Assembly (NCBI GenBank): GCA_002506755.1 | Contig: DAYD01000016.1 | Location: 1-64,000 of the forward strand | From: Euryarchaeota archaeon UBA462 | Lineage (GTDB): Archaea; Thermoplasmatota; Poseidoniia; Poseidoniales; Thalassarchaeaceae | DNA length: 64,000 bases | Direction of reading: 5' to 3' | The notes under the pieces: generated by a model | Told to the model about the DNA's origin: nothing | The model's database searches: none | The model's input: only the letters and a program-made list of their open reading frames with translations | Part shown: in pieces, positions 17,224 through 27,055 of the stretch | Numbering within the stretch: the stretch's first letter is position 1 | How the letters are laid out: each line of letters begins with the position of its first letter | Position numbers and translations under genes: made by a program

Positions 17224-19431
17224 ATGGGTCGCAAGGAGGACAATATTAAGCGTGCCACGGAGGTAATGCACAACAGGGAACGAATCCGCAATCTAGCAAT
17301 TGCGGCACACATAGACCATGGTAAGACTACACTGTCCGACAACCTGATTGCCGGTGCAGGCATGATGTCTGAAGAGTTGGCCGGCAAATCCAGAGTTCTA
17401 GATTTCGACGATCAGGAGAGTGCCAGAGGCATTACGATAAATGCAGCCAGTGCGTCTATGGTTCACGGAGTTAATGATGAAGATTACCTGATCAACCTGA
17501 TCGATACCCCCGGTCACGTCGATTTTGGTGGAGACGTTACTAGAGCAATGAGAGCCGTGGATGGTTGTATAATACTTACATGTGCCGTTGAGGGTGCTAT
17601 GCCCCAGACAGAGACTGTGGTTAGGCAAGCACTCAAGGAGAAGGTTCGGCCAGTACTTTTCATCAACAAAGTCGATCGGCTAATCAACGAGTTACAGGTC
17701 ACTCCCGAGGACATGATGGCCAGATTCAAAGTCCAGATAACCAAGGTAAACGATCTGATCCGCGCCTTCGCACCAGACGAGCACAAATCCGACTGGCAGG
17801 TCGACGTCGCTAAGGGGACCGTCGCCTTTGGTTCAGCATACCACAATTGGGGTATCACTGTCCCATTCATGCAAAAGTCGGGAATCAACTTCCCCCAGAT
17901 TTTCGAATACTGCCAAAATGAGGAGCAGAAAGAGCTAGCTCAGAAAGCACCCGTTCATGAGGTTCTTCTAGATATGGCCGTGGAAAAACTTCCTTCCCCC
18001 TTAATAGCCCAGGAGTATAGGATACCTAATATCTGGCAAGGGGAGCTGGACTCTGATGTGGGCAAGTCAATGGTAAGTTGTGATTCAGATGGCCCCCTCT
18101 CATTGATGATAACCAAAATTTGGATGGATCCCCACGCAGGAGAAGTTGCGGTTGGAAGAGTCTATTCGGGTACAATAAAACAAGGAGAGACCGTTTGGGC
18201 AATAGGCTCAGGGAAATCCGAGCGAGTCCAGCAAGTAAGTATGATGGTTGGCGGCGATAGAATCCAAGTCCCAGGTGTATCTGCCGGAAACATCGCTGCT
18301 CTGACAGGGGTCAGAAGTGCTGCGGCAGGGGTGACTGTGGCTAGAGACCAAGATGCGACTCCATTCGAAGCAATAAGACACTACTCGGAACCGGTCGTCA
18401 CTGTTGCGATAGAACCCAAATCAATGAAGGACCTCCCGAAATTCATTGGTGCGCTAAACAGTCTGGCAAAGGCCGATGCCTCCTTGTCTGTTTCCACTAA
18501 TCACGAGACTGGGGAGGCTTTGCTATCTGGCATGGGTGAACTCCATCTCGAGATCACTATTTACAGGCTGGAAGAAGAGCAGGGCATTAAGGTCAATCAG
18601 AGCAATCCTATAGTGGTCTACAGGGAATCCATTTCCAGCGATAATAAAGGAATGGCATTCGAAGGGAAATCTCCAAACAGGCACAACAGGTTCTATGTCG
18701 AGGTGGAGCAACTCCCCGAGGAAGTGGTCTCTGCTCTTAGAGAGGGTGTTTTCGGTGACGGTCCCGTTAGAGCTAAAGATGCGAAAGAGACAGGGAACAA
18801 ATTCGCAGAATTCGGGTTGGACAAAAATCTGATGAGGAAAATATACGCGATTAATGGAACCTCTGTTTTAGTCAACGACACCAAGGGTATTCAGAACCTA
18901 CATGAGACTCGAGAATTGATAATAGAGGCGTTTAATGACGTTTGCAAAAAGGGCCCTATCGCAGATGAGCCTCTTACTGGTGTTATGGTCAGGCTCGTAG
19001 ATGCGAAGCTTCACGAGGATGCCATCCACAGAGGTCCTGCACAGACTATACCTGCCGTAAGGAACTCGATAAAAGGAGCCTTGATAAGGGCCAATACCGT
19101 TATCTTCGAGCCAATCCAAAAGATACGAATAGACGCTCCGACCGAGTGGGCCGGTGGAATCACAAGGCAACTAATAACCCGAAGGGGGCTTATAGAGGAC
19201 ATGCCTGTTGAAGGGGATGTCACTTGTGTAATTGGCAAGATGCCAGTAGCCGAGTCGTTCGGCTTTTCCAATGACATTAGGGCCGCCACTCAAGGCAGGG
19301 CCGTTTGGAACACGGAGAATGCAGGGTATGATGAGGTCCCCCCAGATCTATTTCACAAGACCGTTGGAGAAATAAGACAGAGGAAGGGCTTGAAAGAGGA
19401 GATACCCGGTGAAGCCCAATATACGGACTAA
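17224..19431 (+). CDS. fusA: Translation elongation factor EF-2
   Basis: This 735-residue translocation GTPase has the G1 motif AAHIDHGKTTLSDNL, RGITINAA (switch I), DTPGHVDFGGD (G3) and NKVDR (G4). The later domains contain SGMGELHLEI and GGITRQLITRRGLIEDM. Domain IV includes GPAQTIPAVRNSI, the region around the histidine that archaea modify to diphthamide. Length is normal for archaeal EF-2. No tuf gene follows; the convergent IDI-prenyl synthase gene abuts its stop directly. Confidence 0.97.
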   Translation: MGRKEDNIKRATEVMHNRERIRNLAIAAHIDHGKTTLSDNLIAGAGMMSEELAGKSRVLDFDDQESARGITINAASASMVHGVNDEDYLINLIDTPGHVDFGGDVTRAMRAVDGCIILTCAVEGAMPQTETVVRQALKEKVRPVLFINKVDRLINELQVTPEDMMARFKVQITKVNDLIRAFAPDEHKSDWQVDVAKGTVAFGSAYHNWGITVPFMQKSGINFPQIFEYCQNEEQKELAQKAPVHEVLLDMAVEKLPSPLIAQEYRIPNIWQGELDSDVGKSMVSCDSDGPLSLMITKIWMDPHAGEVAVGRVYSGTIKQGETVWAIGSGKSERVQQVSMMVGGDRIQVPGVSAGNIAALTGVRSAAAGVTVARDQDATPFEAIRHYSEPVVTVAIEPKSMKDLPKFIGALNSLAKADASLSVSTNHETGEALLSGMGELHLEITIYRLEEEQGIKVNQSNPIVVYRESISSDNKGMAFEGKSPNRHNRFYVEVEQLPEEVVSALREGVFGDGPVRAKDAKETGNKFAEFGLDKNLMRKIYAINGTSVLVNDTKGIQNLHETRELIIEAFNDVCKKGPIADEPLTGVMVRLVDAKLHEDAIHRGPAQTIPAVRNSIKGALIRANTVIFEPIQKIRIDAPTEWAGGITRQLITRRGLIEDMPVEGDVTCVIGKMPVAESFGFSNDIRAATQGRAVWNTENAGYDEVPPDLFHKTVGEIRQRKGLKEEIPGEAQYTD

Positions 19432-21120
19432 TTAGTTGATCCTAATTAGCTGGAAATCCGTTAATTCCCTAAGAACACTAACCGCTTCGTTCGAATCTAG
19501 CTTGTCAAGACATTGGTGAGCAATCGAGTGATGATGTAATGCCCTGCCTCGGGCATATTCAACTGAGCCCGAGTCTTTGAGCTCTTTTACTGCCATCGCG
19601 AGATCTTCGTCACTACACTCCCCAGAGGCGTAAACCTTCTGGAAGTAGGGAAGAGACTGGTCACACTCTAGGGCATGGATGGCGATCAATGTCCTCTTCC
19701 CTTGGACAATATCAGATCCTGCCGGTTTTCCTAGAGTCTTAGTATCGCCTGTCAAATCAATAAGGTCATCCATCAATTGGAAACACAGCCCTAGATTCAG
19801 GCCCCATTCTGCCATATTCCCCACTTCATCGTCATTTGCCTTAGCCAGAATGGCTCCTGTCCTAGCACATGTCTCAAACATTGCACTAGTTTTGCCGGCA
19901 ATCATGGCAATGTATTCGTTTTCGGTCACCGATTTTCGATTCTCAAATTCAATGTCCTCCTGTTGACCCTCTGCGACCTTTCTCACCATCTCCCCAATTG
20001 AGGTGATTATGTGGCCTAGCTTTTCACTGGGAATCTTATCCGATTCTGCTAATATTTCAAATCCAACCGCGAGCATAGCGTCTCCAGCGTTTATGGCGGT
20101 GGCATCGTCATATGCGACATGAACTGCATCCAGTCCTCTCCTAATTGGATCCTGATCAATGATGTCGTCGTGAATAAGTGTGAAATTGTGAATTATCTCT
20201 ATCGATGCTCCCAGTGTATAGTGACCCTCATTCGCCCCGCCCAATGCTTCGGCAACCAACCTAGGAAGAATAGCCCTGAGCCTCTTACCCCCCCCTTTGA
20301 ACAAATGAGTCATTGCAGAGTAAAGAGTCTCTTGCCCCATCTTTCCTAAGCTGGTCATGATTTCTTGCTCGACTATGTCCCTGTGCACAGAGAGAGCTTC
20401 TAGCAAGTTATGCCCAGGCCTTACAGGATTGCCATCCATGTCGACTTCACCACATTGGATTATGCCTGGAATCTTCGAGTTTGCTATAGCTGACACATCC
20501 TTTCTGTTATCATGAATAAAATTCCTCCAAATGAGTCTAAACCAAGGTGCGATTATTTCTCCGGCCCATCTGCCTTCCCCTGACATCATTTTTTCTAATG
20601 TTTCCACATCTGCCCACAGAACTTCTGAGATCTCGTTCTCATTATGATTTATTTCAGCATCACTCTTTACGACAAGTATGTGATCTATCTCCCACTCTAC
20701 CCACTCACTATCCCATCTGGCGGAATACTCCATTTTTCCAATATGGCTAAAATCCCAATCCAAGCTATCTTCTTCTGTGATTCCCAGCTCTTGATTGAGC
20801 TTTCTTCTGGCGGCATTTTCTGCTCCTATACCATCATCTCTCTCGCCATCAATATCCAGTGGATGACTGCAGCAACTATTTGCCCAGACGTTAGGAAAGG
20901 TAATTTTGTCAGAAGATCTCTTTTGAACCAAAAGCCTACCTTCAGAATCATAAATTAGAACACTGAAAGCTCTGTGTCTGACGCCATCCCCGCGATGAAC
21001 GGATAATTTCGTCTCAGATCCGATGATATCGTCTTCCTCATTCACTAGAATGCACATCTCCTGCATCATCTCGGATTGAGCCATGTCATAGCCTTCTATC
21101 GGGGCCCCCTCAGACGTCAT
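19432..21120 (-). CDS. Fused type I isopentenyl-diphosphate isomerase and geranylgeranyl diphosphate synthase
   Basis: This is a 562-residue two-domain protein. Residues about 1-200 are type I IDI: RHRAFSVLIYDSEGRLLVQK, the catalytic-cysteine segment WANSCCSHP, and WEIDHI with the catalytic glutamate. Residues about 235-562 are a trans-prenyl synthase: FKGGGKRLRAILPRL, first Asp-rich motif LIHDDIIDQD, GKTSAMFE, and second Asp-rich motif QLMDDLIDLTGD. A Phe lies five residues before the first DDxxD, as in archaeal C20 synthases. The fusion would interconvert IPP and DMAPP and build geranylgeranyl diphosphate for ether lipids. No stop or frameshift separates the halves. Confidence 0.92.
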   Translation of the reverse strand: MTSEGAPIEGYDMAQSEMMQEMCILVNEEDDIIGSETKLSVHRGDGVRHRAFSVLIYDSEGRLLVQKRSSDKITFPNVWANSCCSHPLDIDGERDDGIGAENAARRKLNQELGITEEDSLDWDFSHIGKMEYSARWDSEWVEWEIDHILVVKSDAEINHNENEISEVLWADVETLEKMMSGEGRWAGEIIAPWFRLIWRNFIHDNRKDVSAIANSKIPGIIQCGEVDMDGNPVRPGHNLLEALSVHRDIVEQEIMTSLGKMGQETLYSAMTHLFKGGGKRLRAILPRLVAEALGGANEGHYTLGASIEIIHNFTLIHDDIIDQDPIRRGLDAVHVAYDDATAINAGDAMLAVGFEILAESDKIPSEKLGHIITSIGEMVRKVAEGQQEDIEFENRKSVTENEYIAMIAGKTSAMFETCARTGAILAKANDDEVGNMAEWGLNLGLCFQLMDDLIDLTGDTKTLGKPAGSDIVQGKRTLIAIHALECDQSLPYFQKVYASGECSDEDLAMAVKELKDSGSVEYARGRALHHHSIAHQCLDKLDSNEAVSVLRELTDFQLIRIN

Positions 21121-21153
21121 GTGTTATTCGAGGGGAGGTATGTATATGAACAC

Positions 21154-21957
21154 TCAACTGGCAAGAATCTTGGTTCCGATTGTTTGGCCCTCTGTCAATA
21201 ACTCAGACAATCTATTTGGCTCCCTACCATCGATTATCCATACTTGTCCCACGTGTTCTGATATCTCAGACGCCCTCATTAACTTGAGATTTATACCACC
21301 CGTCACATCAATATCAGAATCGTGATTTGACTTCAGGTGTAAACCTGGGCTCCAAAACGGCAAGAGTTCGGCATCTTGTTCGTTTGGTGGCTTATCCATA
21401 ACCCCTTCTGCATCACCAATAAGGAATATTGAGTGGGTCACCCCGGGGACCTCATTTGAAATTCTTAGCATTAGGTCATCCCCCGAAAGAATACCAAATT
21501 CAGTTCCATCGTCGGTATCAACAACATCTCCGAAGGTCAATGGAATAGCATCTTCATTTGACTTTACAAAGGCGCTCAGGTTGCCTTGAAAGCTACGGCC
21601 GGTCCCCAATGCCCAGTCGGATGGGGGATGGTTTTCACATTCCAACCCGACCTGATTTAAGCTACTCATGACCAATGAATTCAATTCTCTCATATCGCTT
21701 CTAATTTGTGATACTGCAACCCTTTGTTCCAATGATATGTCACTACGGATACCTCCGGAAATTGACCATTCCTTTGCCAATAAATGGCCATAGGAACCGG
21801 CTCCATGGACTATCACTATTGATGAGCCAAGTTCGCTAAGCTCAGCAATAGCTTCCGCTATAGCAGCCATTCTAGTATGGCAAAACGTCTTCGACTTCGC
21901 CTTATTAGTGATAAGCCCCCCTCCCAATTTGATCACAACACGGGGGCCCATGGTCAA
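21154..21957 (-). CDS. ipk: Isopentenyl phosphate kinase
   Basis: This 267-residue amino-acid-kinase-fold protein has the N-terminal VVIKLGGGLIT and the diagnostic HGAGSYGH, whose final histidine defines IPK over other family members. LSGDDLMLRI and DVTGGINLKLMRA are also present. It phosphorylates isopentenyl phosphate to IPP in the archaeal modified mevalonate pathway. It lies 33 bases upstream of the IDI-prenyl synthase fusion on the same strand. The two consecutive steps are therefore probably one operon. Confidence 0.93.
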   Translation of the reverse strand: MTMGPRVVIKLGGGLITNKAKSKTFCHTRMAAIAEAIAELSELGSSIVIVHGAGSYGHLLAKEWSISGGIRSDISLEQRVAVSQIRSDMRELNSLVMSSLNQVGLECENHPPSDWALGTGRSFQGNLSAFVKSNEDAIPLTFGDVVDTDDGTEFGILSGDDLMLRISNEVPGVTHSIFLIGDAEGVMDKPPNEQDAELLPFWSPGLHLKSNHDSDIDVTGGINLKLMRASEISEHVGQVWIIDGREPNRLSELLTEGQTIGTKILAS

Positions 21958-22030
21958 TCTTTGATGGCATCGTATCTAACTTTTTCAACTCAAAACATAC
22001 AGTTTAATCCAAATACCCAGTGGGTGTGAT

Positions 22031-22345
22031 GTGAAAGAACCATCAGATATTGAACGGTTCCAGAGATGGCTCCAGTCCGAATTATCCGAAGCATCTGCAA
22101 TTGAGGATAAGGAAGAGAGGGAAAAAAGACAGATTCAGATCGAGATAGCTATATCTGAAGCTATCAAATTTAGACAGTTGGTCGACACCGTGAAGATAGC
22201 CTCGCCATTCATTCAGAGGGACACCAATGTAAGAGAACCAGGAAACTCAGAAGTCAAACCTACAGTGAAGTCTGGAGAATGTCACTCATGCGGGGCTATC
22301 AGGACTAGTGATATAGAATTCTGTCCAGTTTGTGGCGAATTCTAA
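22031..22345 (+). CDS. Small C-terminal zinc-ribbon protein
   Basis: This 104-residue protein starts at GTG 22031. The first 60 residues are charged and helical (EDKEEREKRQIQIEIAISEA). The C-terminus carries a CHSCG...CPVCG pair typical of a zinc ribbon. It ends base-to-base against the convergent kptA gene. A nucleic-acid or protein-binding accessory role is possible; no family is recognised. Confidence 0.7.
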   Translation: MKEPSDIERFQRWLQSELSEASAIEDKEEREKRQIQIEIAISEAIKFRQLVDTVKIASPFIQRDTNVREPGNSEVKPTVKSGECHSCGAIRTSDIEFCPVCGEF

Positions 22346-23032
22346 CTATTCTTCTTCCAACCAAGATTCTCTTAATAATGACAATTCTGGATCTTTAGGA
22401 TCCACAACACTAAGAAATTCCCCCGCTACAGAATCGGTGAGGTAAACAGTCACCCCAGCATGCCAAATTGTCTCACCTGATGCTGACATTCTTGCCGTAT
22501 CCACCTCGATAATCGTAGGATCAGAGTGATGAAATCTACCAGCCTCAGCAGCCGATCGTATTGACGCGGATAAGTGGACATGGGACCTGTCTCCAGGGCT
22601 TATCCCTACTTCCAGTAGGTTCTCTGCCACATTTGGGTCACAAGGGTAGTATAGGGAGTCAGGTATTTCTGTCGATGGTAAGTCGAGTTCAATTTCTACA
22701 GTATGGCCGTAGGTTGCCCTCATCATATTGCCCCTAACTTCGTATCTGCCCTTCGGGTCTGTCTCGGATATCGCGGAGAGGTGGTGTGGTCTAAGCCAGT
22801 GCTGCCTCCTTCTACCATCCTTGAATTTCCTTACAATATCCCTGACATCTATCCACCCGTTTATGTCCATCTCTAAATCGAACTTCTCTGGAGCATGCCT
22901 CAACACAAGGGCTAACTTCCTGGCCATACTATCTCTTTCTCTTGTACTCATCACAAACTTGCCCTCGGAGTTGCAAGCGGGGCATAAATCGTCGTCGGAA
23001 AAATATCCATGTATTGGGCATTCCCTAATCAT
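22346..23032 (-). CDS. kptA: RNA 2'-phosphotransferase KptA/Tpt1 with N-terminal zinc knuckle
   Basis: This is about 228 residues from ATG 23032; a TTG two codons upstream is also possible. An N-terminal CPIHG...CPAC segment is a probable zinc-binding addition. The Tpt1 domain follows with KLALVLRHAPEKF, GWIDVRDIV, MMRATYGHT and RSHVHLSASI, carrying the expected R-H...R catalytic residues. Tpt1 moves an internal 2'-phosphate from RNA to NAD+. In archaea it may act on RNA ends after ligation, which fits EndA being encoded in the same window. Confidence 0.9.
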   Translation of the reverse strand: MIRECPIHGYFSDDDLCPACNSEGKFVMSTRERDSMARKLALVLRHAPEKFDLEMDINGWIDVRDIVRKFKDGRRRQHWLRPHHLSAISETDPKGRYEVRGNMMRATYGHTVEIELDLPSTEIPDSLYYPCDPNVAENLLEVGISPGDRSHVHLSASIRSAAEAGRFHHSDPTIIEVDTARMSASGETIWHAGVTVYLTDSVAGEFLSVVDPKDPELSLLRESWLEEE

Positions 23033-23125
23033 ATACAATCCTCAACGAACCTTGTTCAAGAACCCCTCGGTCAGACGTATTTCTTCCCTGACAACCGTTA
23101 TGGGCTAAAGTGTAGAGGGTATTTT

Positions 23126-24262
23126 GTGAGGGCGGTAATAGTCGGTTGGAAACGGTCCCCCTTCTCAAGAGCCCACAAGGGAGATTTGTTTGAGTTAAGG
23201 CCAGATGATCTGGGTGGACAAGTAATTGAGGAGCTCATGCGCGAAACTAGAATTGATAGTTCAATAATTGATGATATTATAGTCGGATGTGCGTATCCAG
23301 AGGGGGAACAGGGGTACAATATCGGCAGAATGATGTCATTTATGGGGGGGTTGGATTACAATACCCCCGGTCAAACAATCAACAGACTCTGCGGCTCTTC
23401 GATGCAATCAATTCTGTCTGCTCATGCCAACATTGCCTCTGGATTGGGTGAGATGTACCTATGTGGTGGAATAGAATCTATGTCCAGGGTTAAGAGAAGA
23501 GGATTCAACTGGAGCCCCAACCCACTACTAGAGGAGAGATATCCTGAGGCATACGTCAACATGGGTAATACTGCGGAAAACGTAGCCGATTCATTCGGCA
23601 TAACTAGGGAAGAGCAAGAAAAATTCGCATTACTTTCCCACCGCAAGGCTTCAAATGCGAAAATTAATGGTTTTTTCACGGAAGAAATTGCAAACATAAG
23701 CCATAATGGCACCATTTACAATGAAGATGGTTGCATTAGAGGGGACACTACACTAGAAACGATGTCCTCTCTTAACCCCGCCTTTAAACAGGGAGGCACA
23801 GTGACTGCAGCCACATCATCCCCACTCACAGACGGCGCAGTCTTTTCCATAATTTGTAGTGAATCTCTGGCCAAATCGCTCCATCTATCACCAATGGCTG
23901 CTATAGTGTCTGGGGCAACAACCGGCTGTCCTCCGGAATTAATGGGCTTAGGGCCAATCTCAGCCGTGACAAAAGTATTGGATATGACAGGCTGGAAAAT
24001 AGATGAAGTAGATATTTTCGAAATTAATGAGGCCTTTGCCTCTCAAAGTATTGCCTGCATAAGTGAGCTAGGCATTGATATTAATCGGGTGAACATAGAC
24101 GGGGGTGCACTGGCCATCGGACATCCCCTAGGGGCCTCTGGAGCTAGAATCACCTGTAAGGCTGCTAGCCTGATGAATCGTACAGGCGCAAAGAGAGCCA
24201 TAGCCACGATGTGTATTGGTGGTGGCATGGGGATGGCGATAGCTCTAGAGTCTCTTGACTAG
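23126..24262 (+). CDS. Thiolase (acetyl-CoA C-acyltransferase)
   Basis: This is about 378 residues from GTG 23126, chosen because GAGGGT lies six bases upstream. The frame further upstream runs antisense through kptA. Thiolase signatures are NRLCGSSMQS with the acyl-carrying cysteine, DIFEINEAFASQ, GGALAIGHPLGASGARI with the catalytic histidine, and MCIGGGMGMA with the second cysteine. The spacing fits the degradative FadA/AtoB class rather than archaeal SCP-x-type proteins. It may serve fatty-acid breakdown or acetoacetyl-CoA formation. Confidence 0.9.
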   Translation: MRAVIVGWKRSPFSRAHKGDLFELRPDDLGGQVIEELMRETRIDSSIIDDIIVGCAYPEGEQGYNIGRMMSFMGGLDYNTPGQTINRLCGSSMQSILSAHANIASGLGEMYLCGGIESMSRVKRRGFNWSPNPLLEERYPEAYVNMGNTAENVADSFGITREEQEKFALLSHRKASNAKINGFFTEEIANISHNGTIYNEDGCIRGDTTLETMSSLNPAFKQGGTVTAATSSPLTDGAVFSIICSESLAKSLHLSPMAAIVSGATTGCPPELMGLGPISAVTKVLDMTGWKIDEVDIFEINEAFASQSIACISELGIDINRVNIDGGALAIGHPLGASGARITCKAASLMNRTGAKRAIATMCIGGGMGMAIALESLD

Positions 24263-24288
24263 CTTTGTTCCGACGCGCTCTTGAATGA

Positions 24289-25503
24289 ATGATATGTGGC
24301 CTGAGTGTGGCCGACGATACCGGAGTGACCATCCTGAGCAAATGTTTGCACAAAAAGAACGTCATACTCGCGATAACTGGAGGTATAGCAGCCACTGAAT
24401 CAATCAAACTAGCTAGAGAGCTCAGAAGACATGGGGCTAATGTCACTCCTATGATGACACGCTCAGCTGAGAAGGTCATCTCGCCCTTAGCTCTTTCTTG
24501 GGGTTCTGGATCTGAAGTGCTCACAGATTGGGATTCCCAAATGGCACAGCTTGGCAGCTTCGATGGAATATTGGTGGCCCCAGCTACTAGGAATACAATC
24601 TCCAAGTTCACTCACGGAATTATAGACTCGCCTGTAATGATGGCTCTATCTGCTGCAAATGGTAATGGGGTGCCAATAATGTTCGTTCCGTCGATGCATG
24701 ATGATCTTTTCAATGATCCAGTGACACTGGAATTGGTTGAATCACTCAAGGAAAGGGGTTTGGGCGTTTTTTATGAGGACTCAATAGAAGGTAGGAAGAA
24801 GCAACCTAACCACGTCTCCATAGTGGCCAATTTCTCCAACCAGATCAACAGTAAATTACCTGGAAGAAAAAGAATCGCGGTGACTCTTGGCTCGAATAAG
24901 TCACCCATCGATTCTATCAGGTTCATTTCAAACACTTCCACTGGTCGCACTGGATGGTCAATTTCAGAACACCTATTCAGAATGGGTCATGAGATCGTTT
25001 GCATAGTAGGAAGCACAACTGTAAGTTCTAAATTTCCACTACCAGAGGTTATTGTTGACGAGTCACCGGAAGGAATGCTCGACTCATGCATAGGCGTTGC
25101 AAGGTCCTCCGAACCGCCTGATTGCTGGATTCATTCTGCTGCAGTCCTAGATTATGTAGCCAAGTACACGGAAGGTAAGAAATCCAGTGGAGATGGTGAA
25201 TGGTCCATCTCACTCTACCCAACTAAGAAGCATATAGAAGAGATTTCAAAATACATGGAGGGAAAAATTCGAATCGGTTTTAAATTAGAAATCGATAATG
25301 ATGAATCAAGTTTAGTCGAAAGTGCAATGAATCAGATCTCTACTCATAGAATGGACCTAGTTGTCGCAAATAATCTGACTGAATCTATGAGTGAAGAAGG
25401 CTCTAGATGCAGGCTTGTCTATCCAAATGGTAGTGTGCAGGGTATTCCAAATTTGCAATCTCTGTGTGAAGCTATAGATCAATTTATTTCACTATGTGAA
25501 TGA
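24289..25503 (+). CDS. coaBC: Bifunctional phosphopantothenoylcysteine decarboxylase/synthetase CoaBC
   Basis: This 404-residue two-domain enzyme makes 4'-phosphopantetheine in CoA synthesis. The N-terminal CoaC flavoprotein domain has NVILAITGGIAATESIKLARE and VAPATRNTISKFTHGIIDSP. The C-terminal CoaB domain (from about residue 195) has VTLGSNKSPIDSIRFISNTS followed by TGRTGW, then HSAAVLDY and DLVVANN. Some family motifs are altered (ATRNT for the usual ATANT). It precedes the ProRS gene with an eight-base overlap. Confidence 0.9.
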   Translation: MICGLSVADDTGVTILSKCLHKKNVILAITGGIAATESIKLARELRRHGANVTPMMTRSAEKVISPLALSWGSGSEVLTDWDSQMAQLGSFDGILVAPATRNTISKFTHGIIDSPVMMALSAANGNGVPIMFVPSMHDDLFNDPVTLELVESLKERGLGVFYEDSIEGRKKQPNHVSIVANFSNQINSKLPGRKRIAVTLGSNKSPIDSIRFISNTSTGRTGWSISEHLFRMGHEIVCIVGSTTVSSKFPLPEVIVDESPEGMLDSCIGVARSSEPPDCWIHSAAVLDYVAKYTEGKKSSGDGEWSISLYPTKKHIEEISKYMEGKIRIGFKLEIDNDESSLVESAMNQISTHRMDLVVANNLTESMSEEGSRCRLVYPNGSVQGIPNLQSLCEAIDQFISLCE

Positions 25504-27055
25504 TTTTGAACGAATAATTGAAGCGATTGGCCAATACGGGAACAATGTGTCCAAGTCCAACAAGGCCAAGAGGGGAATCCCCGCTAAATCAGATTTTAAT
25601 TCATGGTATCCTTCAATTGTCGAAATTGCCGACCTTGTAGATAAGCGGTATCCAATCAAGGGAATGGACGTATGGAAGCCATATGGTTTGTCAGCAATGG
25701 AGAAAATAGATTCGCTCGCACGATCAGAAATGGAACGCACAGGCCATCAAGAATACAGGTTTCCACTTCTTGTTCCAGAAGACCTGCTTGAAAAGGAGAA
25801 TAAGCTCGTATCCATTTTGAAGGCGGCGAGGGAGGCGGGCGTTGATCCCTCTGAACTAAGAATAGGAGAGGAGGAGTCAGGATTCAAAAAGGAGGTTTAC
25901 TGGGTAAAACATGGAGGGGAAAACAAGCTCGAAATCCCTATGTTTCTACGACCTACGTCCGAGACTCCAATGTATACGATGTTTTCACTTTGGATCAGAA
26001 GTCACGCAGATCTCCCTCTCAAGACCTTTCAGATTGTAAACACATTCAGGTATGAAACCAAACAAACTCGATCTTTCATAAGAGTTAGAGAAATCCATTT
26101 TTTTGAAGCCCACACAGTACATTCTGACCAAGCTGGTGCTGATAAGCAAATAGAGGAAGATGCAGAGATGGTAAGAAGGATTTTGCACGAATTATGCCTA
26201 CCTTCCATCGTTTCAAAGAGGCCAGTATGGGATACATTCCCCGGAGCATGGTACACCAAGGCAGCAGATGTCGTAATGCCTAATGGAAGAACTCTACAGG
26301 TAGCGACTTACCACCACTACAGAGATCAATGGGCGGGGGCTTTCGATCTATCATACGAGGATTCGGAAGGTAAAACAAGATTATGCCACCAAACAACTTT
26401 CGGCATGTCCGAGAGGCTATTGGGGGCCGTTGTTGGAATGCACGGCGATGATAATGGATTGATCATGCCCCCGGCAATAGCACCCATTCAAGTCGTAGTC
26501 ATGCCTGTAGCTAATCATAGGGACGAAAGGGTTTTGCCCGCTGTAAGTGAACTCGGCCAGCGACTGACGGATGCGGGGCTCAGGGTCAAAGTCGATGAAA
26601 GGGATGTAAGGCCAGGGGTGAAACATTACGACTGGGAAATCAAGGGGATTCCCCTAAGAGTAGAATTAGGCCCTAGGGATCTCGATTCAGATAATTGTGT
26701 TGTATCTGTACGTACGGGAGGAAAGGTTGAGGTCCCATTATCAGAAGCCCATGTAGAAATCGTAGAACTACTTGCCACCGTCTCAGATGAATTAAGACTA
26801 CGAGCTGAAAAGATTACGGCTAAATTGATTCATTCTGTCCCAGAGTCAGTTTCCTCACTATCAGATTTGATTGTGGAAGATGGTTTGGTCTATGAAATTG
26901 CCTTCGAAGGATCGGATTCCGATGCCGAGGCTTTAGAGAAGAGCACAGGTCTAACTCTGTTGGGCGAGTGCGATGACAAATATGACGAACCTAGGAAATG
27001 CATAGTTACTGGCAAATCAACTACCAACAGGCAATATATCGCTAGGATGTACTGA
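25496..27055 (+). CDS. proS: Prolyl-tRNA synthetase, archaeal/eukaryotic type
   Basis: This 519-residue class II synthetase starts at GTG 25496, inside the coaBC stop. Motif 2 is FRYETKQTRSFIRVREIHFF, and GMSERLLGAVVGMHGDDNG is the motif 3 region. WGAF-like HHYRDQWAGAFD and the anticodon-binding domain (VVVMPVANHRDERV, KVDERDVRPGVKHYDWEIKG) follow. The zinc-like C-terminal domain ends in a tyrosine (IARMY), as in archaeal-type ProRS. The cognate tRNA-Pro gene is in the same window at 52.2 kb. Confidence 0.96.
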   Translation: MNDFERIIEAIGQYGNNVSKSNKAKRGIPAKSDFNSWYPSIVEIADLVDKRYPIKGMDVWKPYGLSAMEKIDSLARSEMERTGHQEYRFPLLVPEDLLEKENKLVSILKAAREAGVDPSELRIGEEESGFKKEVYWVKHGGENKLEIPMFLRPTSETPMYTMFSLWIRSHADLPLKTFQIVNTFRYETKQTRSFIRVREIHFFEAHTVHSDQAGADKQIEEDAEMVRRILHELCLPSIVSKRPVWDTFPGAWYTKAADVVMPNGRTLQVATYHHYRDQWAGAFDLSYEDSEGKTRLCHQTTFGMSERLLGAVVGMHGDDNGLIMPPAIAPIQVVVMPVANHRDERVLPAVSELGQRLTDAGLRVKVDERDVRPGVKHYDWEIKGIPLRVELGPRDLDSDNCVVSVRTGGKVEVPLSEAHVEIVELLATVSDELRLRAEKITAKLIHSVPESVSSLSDLIVEDGLVYEIAFEGSDSDAEALEKSTGLTLLGECDDKYDEPRKCIVTGKSTTNRQYIARMY

